Source: Shimia sp. (GTDB lineage Bacteria > Pseudomonadota > Alphaproteobacteria > Rhodobacterales > Rhodobacteraceae). From it: DNA of 64,000 bases. The translations under genes were made by a program, and so were the position numbers. The stretch is from assembly GCF_022448905.1 (NCBI RefSeq), contig NZ_JAKVCW010000008.1, positions 62,001 through 126,000 on the forward strand, in the 5' to 3' direction. Under the pieces are notes generated by a model, which made no database searches, was not told the origin of the DNA, and saw only the letters and a program-made list of their open reading frames with translations. Positions 62,808 through 64,000 of the stretch are shown piece after piece. Numbering within the stretch: position 1 is the first letter of the stretch; each line of letters begins with the position of its first letter.

Positions 62808-63832
62808 CGCTCCCGCCCTCCAAATCGAATGCGCGGATCAAGTAGCGCCAGCAACAGGTCAGAAATCAGCGTACCAATCAACGTCAGCAGCGCCACAAAC
62901 ATCAGCACAAAGGCCGAGAGGAACAAGTCTTGCGATTTCAGAGCAGAGAGCAACAGCGGCCCAATGGTCTGCAAGCCAAGCACCACGGACACAAGAACCG
63001 AGCCAGACACCAAAGACGGCAACAGCGTGCCAATGTCCGCGACAAAGGGGTTAAACGCCACCCGCAGCGGGTATTTGGTCAGCATGCGCGGCTCGCTCAT
63101 GCCCTTGGCCCGCGCGGTCTCCACATAGGGTTTGCCCAGCTCATCCAAGAGGTTCGCACGCAGACGCTGCATCATCGCCGCCGCGCCGCTTGTCCCGATC
63201 ACAAAGGTCGGAATAATCAGGTGAATGAGCACCGACTTCATTTTGTCAAAGCTCATCGGCTGGCCTTCGTATTGCGGGTCCATCAGGCCGCCGATGGGCA
63301 GGTTGAGATAGCGGTTGCCGTAATAAAACAGGATCAGCGCCAGCAGGAAGTTTGGCGTCGCCAATCCCAAATAGCCGACAAAAGCCGAGGTATAATCCAC
63401 CCAGGTTTTCGACTTCGCCGCCGCCAGAATGCCCAGCGGCAAAGCCACCGCATAGATGAACAGCACCGCCGCGAGGTTGACCAGAACGGTCATCCACAAC
63501 GCCCCGCCCACCAAATCAGCCACCGGCTTGTCAAACTCAAACGACCAGCCAAACTCGCCTTGCAACAGCCCGGCAAACCCATGCGGCCCCGGCATAAACC
63601 CGGCCCAGATCAGGTATTGCTTCCACAATGGCTGATCGAGCGAATACTCCGCCCGCAGGAATTCTGCCTTGGCGATACCCGCTGACTGGCCCGTGGCCCG
63701 CAACTCGTTGATCTGGTTGGACAGGTAGTCCCCCGGCGGCAGGGTGATGATCAAAAACACCAGCACCGACACCACCGCGAGGGTCGCCAGCATGGTCAGA
63801 AACCGGAAAACTGCAAACCGCAGCAGAGCCAT
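62804..63832 (-). CDS. ABC transporter permease, peptide type (OppB/YejB-like)
   Basis: A 342-residue permease with six helices. Seen: LRFAVFRFLTMLATLAVVSV, LSNQINELRATGQ and the EAA loop YVETARAKGMSEPRML. Forms the channel with the next gene product. AGGAG six bases in front of ATG 63832. Preceded by the binding-protein gene (gap nine bases). Confidence 0.9.
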   Translation of the reverse strand: MALLRFAVFRFLTMLATLAVVSVLVFLIITLPPGDYLSNQINELRATGQSAGIAKAEFLRAEYSLDQPLWKQYLIWAGFMPGPHGFAGLLQGEFGWSFEFDKPVADLVGGALWMTVLVNLAAVLFIYAVALPLGILAAAKSKTWVDYTSAFVGYLGLATPNFLLALILFYYGNRYLNLPIGGLMDPQYEGQPMSFDKMKSVLIHLIIPTFVIGTSGAAAMMQRLRANLLDELGKPYVETARAKGMSEPRMLTKYPLRVAFNPFVADIGTLLPSLVSGSVLVSVVLGLQTIGPLLLSALKSQDLFLSAFVLMFVALLTLIGTLISDLLLALLDPRIRFGGRER

Positions 63833-63841
63833 TCTGCGCTC

Positions 63842-64000
63842 CTATTCTGCGAAGAAAAATTCATCAGGGCGATGCACCCCGAAATGCGCGCCCGGCGACC
63901 AGGCCCAGATGGCTTTCTCCGGCACATTGCGCAGGTTGTTACTCACTACAACCGGCTGCGGCGCGCCATTCAGAATGCCAATGGCAAAGACGTTGTCGGC
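63842..64000 (-). CDS. C-terminus of an ABC transporter substrate-binding protein, cut by the window edge
   Basis: An open frame runs from the right edge on the minus strand to TAG at 63842. The 52 visible residues include NLRNVPEKAIWAWSPGAHFG and the ending DEFFFAE. Position before two peptide-type permeases, and the tail, indicate the solute-binding protein of the same importer, with its N-terminus outside the window. Confidence 0.75.
   Translation of the reverse strand, partial: ADNVFAIGILNGAPQPVVVSNNLRNVPEKAIWAWSPGAHFGVHRPDEFFFAE

Noticed and set aside
1..64000. tRNA or rRNA genes, CRISPR arrays, IS elements and phage genes.
   Set aside because: I found no cloverleaf sequence, regularly spaced repeats, transposase or integrase; absence is by eye, so a short tRNA cannot be fully excluded.

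Overview
The window looks like a chromosomal segment of a marine alphaproteobacterium of the Roseobacter group (Rhodobacteraceae). The reasons are the moderately high GC, the family content (DUF1523, DUF6638-like, PaaX-type regulator, GlcDEF, MCE/Mla-type ABC system, paired MscS channels) and a GC-rich intergenic element ending CCCCCGGGATA that is typical of the family. I see no tRNA, rRNA, CRISPR array, transposase or phage gene. The assignment rests on family recognition, not on a database search.

Layout. 1-759 is the end of a DMSO-reductase membrane anchor. 756-9678 (minus) is a tightly packed 12-gene operon. In it a coiled-coil protein, a 373-residue unknown, an AAA ATPase, a DUF6638-like protein, DUF1523 and a small membrane protein form a likely core, and several short AT-richer membrane or secreted ORFs sit between the core genes. 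This is the best candidate for an undescribed system. 9876-13043 holds creatinase, a P1-family peptidase and an arylformamidase-like hydrolase. 13211-19050 holds a secreted phytase-type esterase, an MFS exporter, a small heat-shock protein and two paralogous secreted trypsin-like proteases. 19140-23120 is glcDEF (glycolate oxidase) with a candidate GntR-type operator. 23205-26576 holds a DUF599 protein, rlmH, rsfS and an MscS channel.

26837-36968 carries leucine biosynthesis: leuC and leuD, then leuB about 6.5 kb further on. Between them are small unknown genes, a GNAT acetyltransferase, a multispanning membrane protein (possibly TsoY-like), another membrane protein, an EEP-fold protein with altered active-site residues, and an SDR gene divergent from a LysR regulator. 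The TsoY-like gene has a perfect FNR box flanked by two ATTC-N8-GAAT palindromes, which suggests control by oxygen and by reactive sulfur.

37094-42460 has a secreted unknown and a four-gene MCE lipid transporter (STAS-fused permease, ATPase, one very long MCE subunit, lipoprotein). 42530-48697 is a PaaX-type repressor divergent from an acyl-CoA carboxylase, a TIGR03084-type protein and a beta-keto acid cleavage enzyme, probably one catabolic operon of unknown substrate. 48797-50511 holds a TauE/SafE exporter and trhO. 50567-58350 (minus) is an eight-gene glycan operon: nucleotide-sugar dehydrogenase, four glycosyltransferases, a histidine phosphatase, a polysaccharide deacetylase-like protein and a methyltransferase. 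The right end has a large MscS-type channel, a J-domain protein and a peptide-type ABC importer (two permeases and the tail of a binding protein).
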